From Rhodococcus globerulus NBRC 14531 (GTDB taxonomy: Bacteria; Actinomycetota; Actinomycetes; Mycobacteriales; Mycobacteriaceae), in NCBI RefSeq assembly GCF_001894805.1, contig NZ_BCWX01000001.1, positions 62,001-126,000 of the forward strand: DNA of 64,000 bases. The letters are read 5' to 3'. Below, piece after piece: positions 32,947-42,305 of this stretch. Positions within the stretch are counted from its first letter, which is position 1, and every line of letters begins with the position of its first letter. A program made the position numbers and the translations under genes. The notes under the pieces are model-generated. The model saw only the letters and a program-made list of their open reading frames with translations. It had not been told where the DNA came from and searched no databases.

Positions 32947-34136
32947 ACAAGCCCATCACGTCCGACGCGAAGTCGGTTCATCCCGGCGTGCGGATCGCAG
33001 CCGAGTGGTCGTGGCGCCTGATCGTGATCTTTGCCGGCTTGGCGGTCCTCGGATACGTCGTGCTGCGGCTCGAGACGGTGCTGATTCCCGTCGGCTTGGC
33101 GCTCCTGGCGTCGGCGCTGCTCATTCCGTTCGTAGACCGGATGCAAACGTGGGGCGTGCCGCGATCAGCTGCCGTTGTAGTGGTGTTGCTCGGTGCCCTC
33201 GGCATCGTTGCCGGAATCATGACGTTTGTGGTCGAGCAGTTCATCGACGGTCTTCCAGAGCTCACCGATCAATTTGCTGCCAGCGTCACACAAATCCAGA
33301 ACTGGTTGACCAGCGGTCCGTTCCATTTCAGTGAGGACCAGATTCGCCAAGCGGGCGATTCCGTCGTCAAATCGGTGCAGTCCAATCGCGAAGAACTGAC
33401 CAGTGGCGCGCTGACCACCGCGGCGGTTGTCACCGAGATCTTCACCGGCGCGCTGTTGACCTTCTTCACCCTGATCTTCTTCCTGTACGGCGGAGACCAG
33501 ATCTGGGAGTTCGTCACCCGGATCGTTCCGCGCGATTCGAGGCGTCGGATCCGGATCGCGGGCGCCGCCGGCTTCGGTTCACTCATCGGATACGTACGCG
33601 CAACGGTTGCCGTCGCCGCAGCGGACGCCATCGGTATCGGCGCTGGCCTCGCGATTCTGGGAGTCCCGCTGGCGTTGCCCCTGGCATCGCTGGTGTTCAT
33701 CGGCGCGTTCATCCCGATCGTCGGTGCTTTTCTCACGGGTTTTCTTGCAGTCCTCGTCGCCCTGGTCACCAAGGGATTCCTGACCGCCCTGATCGTGCTC
33801 GGCATCATCATCGGCGTCATGCAGCTCGAAGCGCACGTCATGCAGCCCCTGCTGCTCGGCCGCGCAGTCAGGCTCCACCCGCTGGCCGTGGTTCTCGCGA
33901 TCACCGCGGGCATCGTCCTTGCCGGGATAGTCGGCGGGCTCCTCGCCGTACCGATCGTCGCGGTCCTCAACACGGCCATCCGCTCACTGCTCGCCGACGA
34001 TCCCGACGCCGTGTACGCCCAACTGCACGTCGAAGATCCGGAGACACCGCTCTATCCGGCGGAACCCGACGAACCACGAACCGAACCGCGCATCGAAAAT
34101 CCGATCCCACCCGACCAGGCCACCCACGATGACTGA
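32943..34136 (+). CDS. AI-2E family (PerM/TqsA-like) transporter
   Basis: 397 residues with eight hydrophobic segments. Hallmarks of the AI-2E exporter family are VLIPVGLALLASALLIPFVDRMQTWGVPRSAAVVVV at the N terminus, an amphipathic segment (residues 95-150), FFTLIFFLYGGDQIW, and the C-terminal LEAHVMQPLLLGRAVRLHPLAVVLAITAGIVLAGIVGGLLAVPIVAV. The Pro/Glu-rich tail is cytoplasmic. The substrate in actinobacteria is unknown; family members export signalling molecules or act as ion antiporters. Its last eight bases overlap the start of the sensor kinase gene, placing it in the same operon as the two-component system. Confidence 0.9.
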   Translation: MNKPITSDAKSVHPGVRIAAEWSWRLIVIFAGLAVLGYVVLRLETVLIPVGLALLASALLIPFVDRMQTWGVPRSAAVVVVLLGALGIVAGIMTFVVEQFIDGLPELTDQFAASVTQIQNWLTSGPFHFSEDQIRQAGDSVVKSVQSNREELTSGALTTAAVVTEIFTGALLTFFTLIFFLYGGDQIWEFVTRIVPRDSRRRIRIAGAAGFGSLIGYVRATVAVAAADAIGIGAGLAILGVPLALPLASLVFIGAFIPIVGAFLTGFLAVLVALVTKGFLTALIVLGIIIGVMQLEAHVMQPLLLGRAVRLHPLAVVLAITAGIVLAGIVGGLLAVPIVAVLNTAIRSLLADDPDAVYAQLHVEDPETPLYPAEPDEPRTEPRIENPIPPDQATHDD

Positions 34137-35334
34137 CCCGACCCGCCGACGCCGATTGCACTACCGGCCCACCGTCCGCGAAGCATCCGGAATAGACACC
34201 GACCCTGACGCACCGCTGTGGCGGGCCGCGCAGGCCTTTCGGCTGGTCACTCTGGTGTACGCGATCAGCTACCAGTTCGCTTCGGCGTCGGACTACACCA
34301 ACGCACGTCTGAGTTGGTTCTTCGTCGCGCTCATGGCGGTGTGGTCCGGTGCCTCCGCAGTCATGTTGGCCGCTGAAACGGTCCCACGAAAATATGTCGT
34401 ACTGGCAGATCAGCTGATCGTCATCGCGCTCATGGCGTCGACGAGGCTTGTGTCAGATCACGAGTGGTACCAAAATCACCAGACCCTACCGACGACGCTG
34501 TGGGCCACCAACGCCGTGATCTCGGCGGCGATCCTCGGCGGGCCGTGGCTCGGAATCGCATCAGGCGTTGTCATCTCCTCGGCCAGCGCGATCATTCGGG
34601 ACCAGATCAATCTTGATCTCTGGCGCGACGCCACAGCCCCGGTCCTCGTATCAGTCGGCTTGGCGCTGGGCCTCGCCACCACCACCGCACGGCGCGCACA
34701 TCGCCAACTCGAACAAGCCGTGCGCCTCGCCGCAGCCACCGAAGAACGCGAAAGACTCGCCCGTGAAGTCCACGACGGAGTACTCCAAGTTCTCGCGATG
34801 GTCCGAAGACGAGGCGCAGCCCTAGGCGGTGAAGCGGCCGAACTCGCAGAACTGGCCGGAGAGCAGGAAGTGGCACTGCGCATGCTCATCTCCGAACAGG
34901 GCTCAGGCGCAACCGCCGACACGGGAGGTCAGAGCGTCGACCTGTGCCCACTGCTCACCACTGGGGCGAGTGCGACGGTATCCGTCTCGACACCAGCCGA
35001 CCCTGTCATCCTCGACCGAGACCGCGCCATCGAACTGGCCGCCATCGTCGACAACGCCCTGTCCAACGCAGCCCTCCACGCCGGCTCAGGCGCCAAGGTG
35101 TTCGTACTGCTCGAAGATCTACCGGGCGAGGTCATCGTCAGCATCCGCGACGACGGAGTCGGTATCCCCGACGGCCGGTTGGCCGAAGCCGAAGCCGAAG
35201 GCCGCATGGGAGTATCGAAGTCCATTCTCGGACGCGTCGCGCTGCTCGGCGGTACCGCGAGCCTGCACACCGGACCCGGAGAGGGCACAGAATGGGAAAT
35301 CACGGTGCCGAAGGAAAGTAGTGGAAGTGACTGA
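34129..35334 (+). CDS. MacS-type sensor histidine kinase
   Basis: 401 residues. After an N-terminal polar segment, five to six transmembrane helices (residues about 35-190) precede the HisKA_3-type dimerisation helix, EERERLAREVHDGVLQVLAMV, with the phospho-accepting His in REVHDG. An HATPase domain follows with DNALSNAALHAG (N box), IRDDGVGIPDG (G1) and LGGTASLHTGPGEGTEWEI (G2). This is the NarL-type kinase architecture that pairs with LuxR-type regulators, and the layout corresponds to actinobacterial proteins named MacS. It overlaps the transporter by eight bases and the regulator by eight bases, giving tight translational coupling. Confidence 0.9.
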   Translation: MTDPTRRRRLHYRPTVREASGIDTDPDAPLWRAAQAFRLVTLVYAISYQFASASDYTNARLSWFFVALMAVWSGASAVMLAAETVPRKYVVLADQLIVIALMASTRLVSDHEWYQNHQTLPTTLWATNAVISAAILGGPWLGIASGVVISSASAIIRDQINLDLWRDATAPVLVSVGLALGLATTTARRAHRQLEQAVRLAAATEERERLAREVHDGVLQVLAMVRRRGAALGGEAAELAELAGEQEVALRMLISEQGSGATADTGGQSVDLCPLLTTGASATVSVSTPADPVILDRDRAIELAAIVDNALSNAALHAGSGAKVFVLLEDLPGEVIVSIRDDGVGIPDGRLAEAEAEGRMGVSKSILGRVALLGGTASLHTGPGEGTEWEITVPKESSGSD

Positions 35335-35995
35335 GCAACAGGGTGTAGCAGGGGTGTCCGTCATGGTGGTCGACGATCACCCGATGTGGCGAGACGGAGT
35401 GTCCCGCGACCTCGAAGCAGCCGGATTCATCGTCGCAGCCACCGCAGACGGCGTCGAGCGTGCCCGAAACCGCGCCGCTGCAGTGACACCGGACGTTGTT
35501 CTCATGGACATGCACCTCCCCGACGGAAACGGAGCCGACGCAACTACTGCGGTGCTCGAAGTTTCGCCCCACAGCAAGATCCTTGTGCTGTCGGCGTCGT
35601 CGGAACGCGACGACGTACTGGACGCGATCAAGGCGGGAGCGTCCGGTTACCTGGTCAAGAGTGCTTCCGTCGACGAACTCCTGGGAGCCGTACGCGCAAC
35701 CTACGACGGGCAAGCCGTCTTCACCCCTGGCCTTGCCGGACTGGTACTCGGTGAATACCGACGCATGTCCACCGCCCCCGCCGACGACCGTGCACCCGAG
35801 GTCCCGAAGCTCACCGAACGGGAGACCGAAGTGCTGCGACTGGTCGCGAAAGGGCTCAGCGCCAAGCAGATTGCGACCAGGCTCTCGCTGAGCCACCGAA
35901 CCGTCGAAAACCACGTACAAGCCACGCTACGCAAACTTCAATTGGCCAACCGCGTCGAGTTGACGCGTTACGCAATCGAGCAGGGTCTTGATTGA
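35327..35995 (+). CDS. LuxR/NarL family response regulator
   Basis: About 222 residues from the GTG at 35327 (AAGGAA upstream); a GTG at 35321 is equally in frame. The receiver domain has VMVVDDHPMWRDGV, phospho-acceptor Asp in DVVLMDMHLPDG, the Ser in LVLSAS and Lys in YLVKSASVDELL. The C-terminal LuxR helix-turn-helix is LTERETEVLRLVAKGLSAKQIATRLSLSHRTVENHV. It is the partner of the overlapping kinase gene. Downstream, after 39 bases, comes a DUF1707/LiaF-like gene, which may be a target or an accessory sensor. Confidence 0.92.
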   Translation: MTEQQGVAGVSVMVVDDHPMWRDGVSRDLEAAGFIVAATADGVERARNRAAAVTPDVVLMDMHLPDGNGADATTAVLEVSPHSKILVLSASSERDDVLDAIKAGASGYLVKSASVDELLGAVRATYDGQAVFTPGLAGLVLGEYRRMSTAPADDRAPEVPKLTERETEVLRLVAKGLSAKQIATRLSLSHRTVENHVQATLRKLQLANRVELTRYAIEQGLD

Positions 35996-36034
35996 TATCC
36001 GGGAAAGTCTCGATTAACGCTTATCCTGGAAACC

Positions 36035-36772
36035 ATGGAGGCCAGGAATCTACGCGTATCGGATGCAGAACGAGAGCATGTCGGCGAATTGCTGCAGAAA
36101 GCCGTCGGTCAGGGGATGCTCTCACTCGGTGAGTTCACCGAACGTATGGACACCGCGCTGGCTGCAAAGACCAGGGGCGAACTCAACGTCGTACTTGCCG
36201 ATCTCCCGGGCATCACCTTGATCTCGGATTACGAGCCTCCCGCGTATCCCGCGTCGGCCGGCCAGTCCGGTTATCAGTATCCGGCGCCGGGTTACCAGCA
36301 GCCGCCGGTTCATCAGCAGGTTCAGTATCCGCAGCCGCAGCCGCAGCCGCAGCCCTATGCCGGACAGAGTGGGCCTCCGGCGGCCGGTGCCTACGGCGCA
36401 GCCAATGCCGCGATCATCCGCGGACGGATGTCGACAGTGACGCGTAACGGCGCGTGGATCGTCCCGCCGGCCGTTGTGATCGACACTCGAATGTCCAGTG
36501 TCACCGTCGATTTCACGCGTGCGGTCATGCAAACACAGATCGTGCATGTCTCGATCAACGACTATGCAAGCTCGATCTCGCTGATCGTCCCCGAAGAAGC
36601 CACGGTGGACATGAACGATGTCGAAGCCATCGGTGGCAGCGCTTCCAACAAGGTGCGGTCCGGGCCTCAGATGGGCCCGCTTCACGTAGTGGTGCACGGC
36701 AAGGTGCGCTTCGGTAGCGTCACTGCAAAGCATCCCTTCGGAACCACCTTTCGCAAGTTCCTTGGGTCCTAG
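36035..36772 (+). CDS. DUF1707 protein with Pro/Gln-rich linker and LiaF-like C-terminal domain
   Basis: 245 residues. Residues 1-60 are a DUF1707 domain (LRVSDAEREHVGELLQKAVGQGMLSLGEFTERMDTALAAKTRGELNVVLADLPG). Residues 70-125 form a Pro/Gln/Tyr-rich low-complexity linker with four PQ dipeptides in a row. The C-terminal 110 residues (IRGRMSTVTRNGAWIVPPAVVIDTRMSSVTVDF, then LHVVVHGKVRFGSVTAKHP) resemble the beta-helical LiaF/DUF2154 cell-wall-stress domain. There is no membrane helix. Its position directly after a NarL-type two-component system recalls LiaFSR envelope-stress modules, so it may modulate the kinase. Function is inferred from context. Confidence 0.8.
   Translation: MEARNLRVSDAEREHVGELLQKAVGQGMLSLGEFTERMDTALAAKTRGELNVVLADLPGITLISDYEPPAYPASAGQSGYQYPAPGYQQPPVHQQVQYPQPQPQPQPYAGQSGPPAAGAYGAANAAIIRGRMSTVTRNGAWIVPPAVVIDTRMSSVTVDFTRAVMQTQIVHVSINDYASSISLIVPEEATVDMNDVEAIGGSASNKVRSGPQMGPLHVVVHGKVRFGSVTAKHPFGTTFRKFLGS
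36329..36352 (+). repeat. Hexanucleotide CCGCAG repeat, four copies
   Basis: Four perfect head-to-tail copies of CCGCAG encode PQPQPQPQ in the linker of the DUF1707 protein. The array is in frame, so copy-number change would only shorten or lengthen the linker. Confidence 0.85.
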
Positions 36773-36858
36773 ATCGCCGGTGTGCTCACCGAAAGCCCCT
36801 ATGTCGGTCGAGTAGTACTACTCATTCAATCGAGGATTGACTGAAGCAAGCTCGGTGT

Positions 36859-38706
36859 ATGACCACACCAAGTTCTCCTGCCGTCGATCCGCGACTGGTG
36901 ACCGCTCTGTCGGACGAGTGCGAAAGCATCGGACGGCAGTTGCGCCACATGGGGCAGAACCTGTCGATTCTGCAGACGCAGCTGACCACGATGCGGCCTG
37001 CAGCGCCGGCTGCGGCGCCCGTTCAGGTTCCCGCGTACGTTCCACAGCCGGCCCCGCAGCCGCAGTACCTGCGCCCGCCAAGTCCGCCAATGCAACCGAG
37101 TTCACCGAAGCAGCCCAGTGTGCCGTGGTGGCAACGTGACGGCGTGATCAGCCGACTCCTCGCGATTGCCGGGGTGGCAGTCACCTTGATCGGTGTTGTC
37201 ATGCTGTTGGTTCTGGCAGCCCAGGCCGGTTTCTTCGGACCACCTCTTCGAGTGATCGGCGGAGCAGCCCTGTCCGGTGCCCTGATCTTCGCAGGGTTCC
37301 GGGTGTACGGACGCCCGGGCGGCCGGGTGGGAGCAATCGCGCTGGCGGCCACCGGATTTGCCGGTCTCTACCTCGATGTGATGGCAGCGTCGGTCCTGTA
37401 CGGCTGGATCGTCTCGCCGCTGTCGATGGTGATTGCCTTCGGTATCGCTGCTGCCGGAGTCTCGGTGGCGGTCAGGTGGAACTCCGAACCTCTTGCGCTG
37501 CTGATCGTGCTCGGCGCGGCATTGGCAGCCCCCGCCTTGGCCGGCGCACTGACGTTGTCGCTCATCGGTTTTCTTGTTGCTCTCCAAGTGGCAGGGTTCT
37601 CCGCTCAACTCGGTCGCGACTGGAAATATCTTGGCATGGCTCGGACAGCGCCGGTTGTGATCGTATTGATCGCAGCAATCATCGGAGTGTCCCTCTTCGA
37701 TGGAATGCAGGTTGATTCATCGGCATTGACGATCAGTGCGGTTGTTGTCTCCCTGATCGGACTGAGCGGCGCAGTTGCCTTGCAGTGGAAGGGATCACCG
37801 TCGCGTGACGGTGTTGCGGGCGCTTGGTCGAGCGCAACGTTCATTGTCGCAACGCTCCCACTGCTGGGAGTCGACGTACTCCTCGGTGATCAGATGGCCT
37901 CCCTGCTCTACGGCGTCATGGCTCTGGTGTTCCTGGTCGGTGCTGCAGCAGGCGCGGCATTGTCGACTCACCTGCGCATGGGTATCGCCGGTACCGGTGC
38001 AGTGGCTCTGCTGCTGTGCTGTGTTGCCGGGTCGCCGCAGTCGTTGACTGCTGCAGTTCTGCTTGCCGTCGCCACCGTCTTCATCGTGATCGCAGGTTCG
38101 ACCGGATCACGTTTCGTCTGTGCGCTCGGATCCGTTTTTGCCGCAATCGGATTGATCGGATTCCTGGAATCCGCGTCGCCGTCCATGTTGATGACGTCCC
38201 GTGCCGCGTCTGCCCATCTCGATGCGCTGACGGCACTCACGAGCCTGACGGCGATCGGAGTGCTCGTGGCATTCGTGTGGGTCATGAGTCGATTGGCATT
38301 GGTCTCGAAGAACAACATCGCCGTCGCCTGGGCCATCAGCGGAATGGGTATCCTCTACGCCGCTACCTGCGCACTGGTTGCTTCGGGCATCGAGATATGG
38401 GGCGGCACAACAGGGTTTGTGTTCGGCCACAGTGCAGCAACGGTCGTATGGATGCTGGCCGCCACATCCGCACTCGTATTCGGGCTGAACAATCGCGAGC
38501 ACGCACACACGATGCTGGGAACCGGCCTGACGCTGACCTGCGCAGCGCTGGCAAAACTCTTCCTGTTCGATCTCGCCACCTTGAGCGGACTGGTTCGCGG
38601 TGTCGCGTTCCTGGTGGTCGGGCTACTGCTCCTGCTTGTCGGGACGCGTTATGCACGCGCCTTCGGCAAGGCGGACCAGATCAACTCCGCTTCTGCCGCG
38701 CGATGA
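36859..38706 (+). CDS. DUF2339 polytopic membrane protein
   Basis: 615 residues. A short N-terminal coiled segment (LVTALSDECESIGRQLRHMGQNLSILQTQL) and a Pro-rich spacer precede the conserved entry motif PWWQRDGVISRLLAIAGVAVTLIGVVMLL. About 16 hydrophobic helices follow, ending in LFDLATLSGLVRGVAFLVVGLLLLLVGTRYAR. This is the DUF2339 family of large membrane proteins with unknown activity. The last 26 bases overlap the convergent mmpL3 gene. It follows the DUF1707 gene by 86 bases on the same strand. Confidence 0.85.
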   Translation: MTTPSSPAVDPRLVTALSDECESIGRQLRHMGQNLSILQTQLTTMRPAAPAAAPVQVPAYVPQPAPQPQYLRPPSPPMQPSSPKQPSVPWWQRDGVISRLLAIAGVAVTLIGVVMLLVLAAQAGFFGPPLRVIGGAALSGALIFAGFRVYGRPGGRVGAIALAATGFAGLYLDVMAASVLYGWIVSPLSMVIAFGIAAAGVSVAVRWNSEPLALLIVLGAALAAPALAGALTLSLIGFLVALQVAGFSAQLGRDWKYLGMARTAPVVIVLIAAIIGVSLFDGMQVDSSALTISAVVVSLIGLSGAVALQWKGSPSRDGVAGAWSSATFIVATLPLLGVDVLLGDQMASLLYGVMALVFLVGAAAGAALSTHLRMGIAGTGAVALLLCCVAGSPQSLTAAVLLAVATVFIVIAGSTGSRFVCALGSVFAAIGLIGFLESASPSMLMTSRAASAHLDALTALTSLTAIGVLVAFVWVMSRLALVSKNNIAVAWAISGMGILYAATCALVASGIEIWGGTTGFVFGHSAATVVWMLAATSALVFGLNNREHAHTMLGTGLTLTCAALAKLFLFDLATLSGLVRGVAFLVVGLLLLLVGTRYARAFGKADQINSASAAR

Positions 38707-41587
38707 GCTCGCTGACGCTCACGGCATTACCGTCGTCGGGGCGGTGGCGTCCGCTGACTGCGTTGCCGGACGACGGACCGTTGGGCGTGGATTCAGACGC
38801 CGCGCCGGTGGTGGCCGCTCCGTTACTGCCCGCTCCGTTACTGCCTGCGCCGTTGGTTGAAGCACCATTGGTGCCGGCACCGTTTGTTGCTGCACCGTTT
38901 GTTGCTGCACCGTTTGTGGCTGCACCGTTTGTGGCTGCACCGTTGGTCGGTGCCGAAGTGCGGACGGCCGGCAATGGCCTCGATGCAGGTTGCGCCTCAC
39001 CCGGGGTGCGCAGGTCCGACAACCAGCTTTCGATCGGTCGTTCAGTGGAAGCTGGTGTAGCGGGGGAGGTGCGGCGAGCGGTCGGAGCCGGTGTCGGTGT
39101 TGCCGTTGGTTCCGGCTTGGCCGCCTTGTACGTCGGGTTGGGGACTGGTGCTTCGATCAGGTCCTGCGGCGCACCGGCCGGTCGGTCGGTACTGCGGCGG
39201 CGGGGTGTCTCGCCGGGCGCGTATGTCCTGGGCGTTGGCGCCTTGACCGACATCTCGCTCAGGGGGATGGGCTCGGTGAGGGGATCGGGTTCGCGCTTGC
39301 CCCCGACCGGTGCTGGGGGCGGGAGTACCCGCGACGGCGCCGCAGCTTTTGCCTGCGCTGACTCGGTGATTTTTGCCTGGCCGGGTCCGGCGATCGCGCC
39401 GACGGGCGTGAGCTGGGGGACATCGACGAGCGCAAGTTCGTTGTCGAGGATCGGCTCGCCCAGTCCGATCTTCTCCTGGATTCGTTTCATCCAGGCCGGG
39501 GCCCACCAGCAGTCGTCGCCGAGCAGTTTCATCGTGGCGGGCACGAGGAACATGCGGATGAGCGTGGCGTCGATGACCAGGGCCGCGATCATGCCGTACG
39601 AGATGTACTTCATCATCACCAGTTCGGACAGGCCGAACGCGCCGGTCACCACGATGAGGATCAACGCCGCCGCGGTGATGATGCGGCCGGTGTGCGCTGT
39701 TCCGATGCGGATGGATTCGGTGGTGCTCGCACCCTGCGCGCGCGCTTCCACCATTCGTGAGAGCAGGAAGACTTCGTAGTCGGTGGAAAGCCCGTAGACG
39801 ATCGCGATGATCAACACCAGAACTGGCGACATGATCGGGCCGGGTGTGAAGTTGAGCAGTTCGCTGCCGTGGCCGTCGATGAAGATCCACGTCAAAATGC
39901 CCAGCGTCGAACCCAGTCCGAGAGCGCTCATCAGAGCTGCCTTGATCGGCAGGACCAACGATCCGAAGGTCAGGAACATGAGCAGTGTGGTCAGCAAAAT
40001 GACCGTGATGACCATCAGTGGTAGACGGTCGAGTAATGCGTCGACGCTGTCCTGCTCGATGGCGGGGGTGCCGCCGACAAGGACCGTCGTGCCTTCCGGC
40101 CAGTCCGCGGCGCGGAGGTAGTCGATGGTGGGGCGAGCTTCGTTGCGCTCGGTCAGGCCGGCTTTGAGGACGTTGACGCCGTCCTTGGTGGCCACTTCGG
40201 GGGTGAACTTCTCGACCAGGCCCGGTGCGTTGTTGGCGGTCTTCGCTATCTGGCCGAGCGCGGTGTTGTCTGCGCCCTGGATGACCAGACGGACAGGTTC
40301 GGTGCGGTTACCCGGGAAGAGTTCGTCGAACTCGGCTTGAGCTACGCGCGTGGGGCTGTCGGGCGGCAGGTACGTCTCGTTGATGCCACCGAACTTGATG
40401 CCGGTGAGCGGAATGATCATCAGAAGCAGTGCGGCCACGATCGGAACGGCAACCTTGAGCGGATGCCGCATCACGAACCTGGTGAGGTTGCCCCAGAAGC
40501 CGTTTTCGATTTCCTCGTTGGTCTTGGTCTGGCGAAGCCTCTTGAACGTCAACGCATCGATCCGTTTGCCCAGGATTCCGAGGATGGCAGGCAGGATCGT
40601 GACGGACGAAATGGCCGCAAGCATGACGGCCGCGATTGCGCCGTACGCAACGGATTTCAGGAAGCCCTGGGGGAACAGCAGAAGGCCGCCGAGGCTGACG
40701 GCAACCATGGTCGCCGAGAACATGACAGTGCGGCCTGCGGTCATGACCGTTCTGCGGACCGCCGTCGGCGTCTCGTGCCCTTCGGCGATTTCTTCACGGA
40801 AACGACTGACGATGAACAGCCCGTAGTCGATGGCCAGACCCAGCCCGACCAAGGACACCACGGGCGCGACAAACGCGTTGACCTCGGTGAAATTGGTGAT
40901 CAGACGGATGATGCCGTTGGCACCGATGACGGTCAGGCCGCCCACGATCAGGGGCAGGGCAGCAGCGACGACGCCACCGAACACGAAGAAGAGCAGCACA
41001 CCGACAGCAGGAATTGCGAGCATTTCCATGCGCTTGATGTCGTTGGCCATCGTGTCGTTCAACGAGTTCGCGACCGGTTGCAGACCGGCCAACTGCACGT
41101 TGACACCGTCGATGTAGAACTCGCTCTCGACATCGCGGAAGTTGTTGGACACCGCGGTGTCGTTGTCGCCGGCAATGGCCACGCTGGCAACGGCATGTTG
41201 CTTCGTCGGGTCTGCCAAGGCGGCGACGGAAAGTCCGTCACCGACCTTGAAGTACGAACCGTTGATCTTCATGATCTGATCCGGATGGTCCGAGACCAGT
41301 CGTTGCAGGCTGTCGATGACCTTCGCTTGGAACTCCGGGTCGTCGACGGTTTTTCCTTCGGGCGCTGTGTACAGCGCCAGAACGTCGCCGGCGGTGCTAC
41401 GTCCGAACGTGCCGTCGGCGAGCTTTGCAGCCTCGACCGATTGTGACCCCGGATCGTCCCAGCCGCTCTGGCTGAGATGGTCCTGCAGGCTCATGCCGTA
41501 CGCGGCAAGCCCGAGGAGCCCCGCCACCATGACAGCGATGACGGTGAAGCGGGCACGATAGACGATGCTTCCCCAGCTGGCGAACAC
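38681..41587 (-). CDS. mmpL3: MmpL3-type RND transporter, trehalose monomycolate flippase
   Basis: 968 residues. The fold is twelve transmembrane helices with two periplasmic loops (about 40-180 and 420-560). The proton-relay Asp-Tyr pairs are present at 254-255 (AIDYGLF) and in GLSTDYEVFLLSRM near residue 640. Gene order (NYN protein, then trmB upstream, dynamin-like pair and pckG beyond) is that of M. tuberculosis Rv0206c-Rv0211, which identifies this as the MmpL3 orthologue. It moves trehalose monomycolate across the inner membrane and is essential in mycobacteria. The C-terminal cytoplasmic tail of about 240 residues is Pro-rich, with a TNGAA repeat array near the end. Confidence 0.93.
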   Translation of the reverse strand: MFASWGSIVYRARFTVIAVMVAGLLGLAAYGMSLQDHLSQSGWDDPGSQSVEAAKLADGTFGRSTAGDVLALYTAPEGKTVDDPEFQAKVIDSLQRLVSDHPDQIMKINGSYFKVGDGLSVAALADPTKQHAVASVAIAGDNDTAVSNNFRDVESEFYIDGVNVQLAGLQPVANSLNDTMANDIKRMEMLAIPAVGVLLFFVFGGVVAAALPLIVGGLTVIGANGIIRLITNFTEVNAFVAPVVSLVGLGLAIDYGLFIVSRFREEIAEGHETPTAVRRTVMTAGRTVMFSATMVAVSLGGLLLFPQGFLKSVAYGAIAAVMLAAISSVTILPAILGILGKRIDALTFKRLRQTKTNEEIENGFWGNLTRFVMRHPLKVAVPIVAALLLMIIPLTGIKFGGINETYLPPDSPTRVAQAEFDELFPGNRTEPVRLVIQGADNTALGQIAKTANNAPGLVEKFTPEVATKDGVNVLKAGLTERNEARPTIDYLRAADWPEGTTVLVGGTPAIEQDSVDALLDRLPLMVITVILLTTLLMFLTFGSLVLPIKAALMSALGLGSTLGILTWIFIDGHGSELLNFTPGPIMSPVLVLIIAIVYGLSTDYEVFLLSRMVEARAQGASTTESIRIGTAHTGRIITAAALILIVVTGAFGLSELVMMKYISYGMIAALVIDATLIRMFLVPATMKLLGDDCWWAPAWMKRIQEKIGLGEPILDNELALVDVPQLTPVGAIAGPGQAKITESAQAKAAAPSRVLPPPAPVGGKREPDPLTEPIPLSEMSVKAPTPRTYAPGETPRRRSTDRPAGAPQDLIEAPVPNPTYKAAKPEPTATPTPAPTARRTSPATPASTERPIESWLSDLRTPGEAQPASRPLPAVRTSAPTNGAATNGAATNGAATNGAATNGAGTNGASTNGAGSNGAGSNGAATTGAASESTPNGPSSGNAVSGRHRPDDGNAVSVSELIARQKRS
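38878..38952 (-). repeat. mmpL3: 15-bp in-frame repeat array in the mmpL3 tail
   Basis: Five 15-base units lie head to tail: two identical, then two with one shared substitution, then one degenerate. They encode TNGAA repeats in the C-terminal tail of MmpL3. Further degenerate units continue towards the gene end. Such an array can change copy number by slippage without breaking the frame. Confidence 0.85.
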
Positions 41588-41597
41588 TGATCAACTC

Positions 41598-42305
41598 CTA
41601 CTCGGCAACACTTTTTCGCCCGATGAGCAGGGCGGAAAGCGGTCGGAACGGCTGCAACCAGGCGCCCTCGTCGGGCAAAGTATCCAGGCTTACCCGCGGC
41701 AGAGGCTCGCGGAAGACACCGGGAATGTCCTCGAGATCGACGAAGTCCAGGATGTCGGACGACACAGCCCAGCTGGCGTGCTCGCGGAATCCGAGTACCT
41801 GAACCGGAATGCCGGTCGCTGCGATGTCTTCCAACGGTTCGCGGAATGCTTGACCGTCGGCGGACGCGACCATGATTCCGGCCAGTCCCTCGCCGTACCG
41901 CAGAGCGATGTGCTCGAGCATGTCTGAATCGACATCGCTGTCCTCATCGACCTTCGGCTTGGCGAACACCGCAAAACCCACGTTACGCAACGCTTCGACC
42001 CATGGGCGCACAACGTCGGCGCTGCCCGTGGCGATGTTGGTGAAGACCGTTGCTTCGGGTTCGAGGTTGCCGGACTCACGCGCGGACAGTTCAGCGGTCC
42101 GTGACAGCAACCAACGTCCGAGTGCGTCGAATCGTGGCCGGTAGGCAGCGGTAGGTCGGCCGCCGAGGATGGCGCCGAGGCCCATGTCCAGGTTGGGGGC
42201 GTCCCACACCAGGAGAACCCGCTTGGGGTGGCGGGAGTCACGACCGAGGTCGAGGGGAGATCCTGACGACTCGAGGTCGTCGGATAACTGTTCGCTGACG
42301 CTCAT
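41598..42305 (-). CDS. NYN (PIN-like) domain protein, Rv0207c-type
   Basis: 235 residues from the ATG at 42305, with GGGGGAAG upstream. The NYN domain runs from RVLLVWDAPNLDMGLG (first catalytic Asp and Asn) through VDEDSDVDSDMLEHIA (central Asp cluster) to GIMVASADGQAFREPLEDIA (third acidic site) and VQVLGFREHASWAV. These acidic residues form the Mg-binding site of PIN-like ribonucleases. Start and trmB stop overlap by four bases, and mmpL3 follows after ten, so all three are one operon. The M. tuberculosis counterpart is Rv0207c, of unknown role. RNase activity is inferred from the fold. Confidence 0.87.
   Translation of the reverse strand: MSVSEQLSDDLESSGSPLDLGRDSRHPKRVLLVWDAPNLDMGLGAILGGRPTAAYRPRFDALGRWLLSRTAELSARESGNLEPEATVFTNIATGSADVVRPWVEALRNVGFAVFAKPKVDEDSDVDSDMLEHIALRYGEGLAGIMVASADGQAFREPLEDIAATGIPVQVLGFREHASWAVSSDILDFVDLEDIPGVFREPLPRVSLDTLPDEGAWLQPFRPLSALLIGRKSVAE

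Noticed and set aside
38016..39779. 587-codon plus-strand frame across the DUF2339 and mmpL3 ends
   Set aside because: It runs in another frame through two convergent real genes and looks like a translation of the repeat region.
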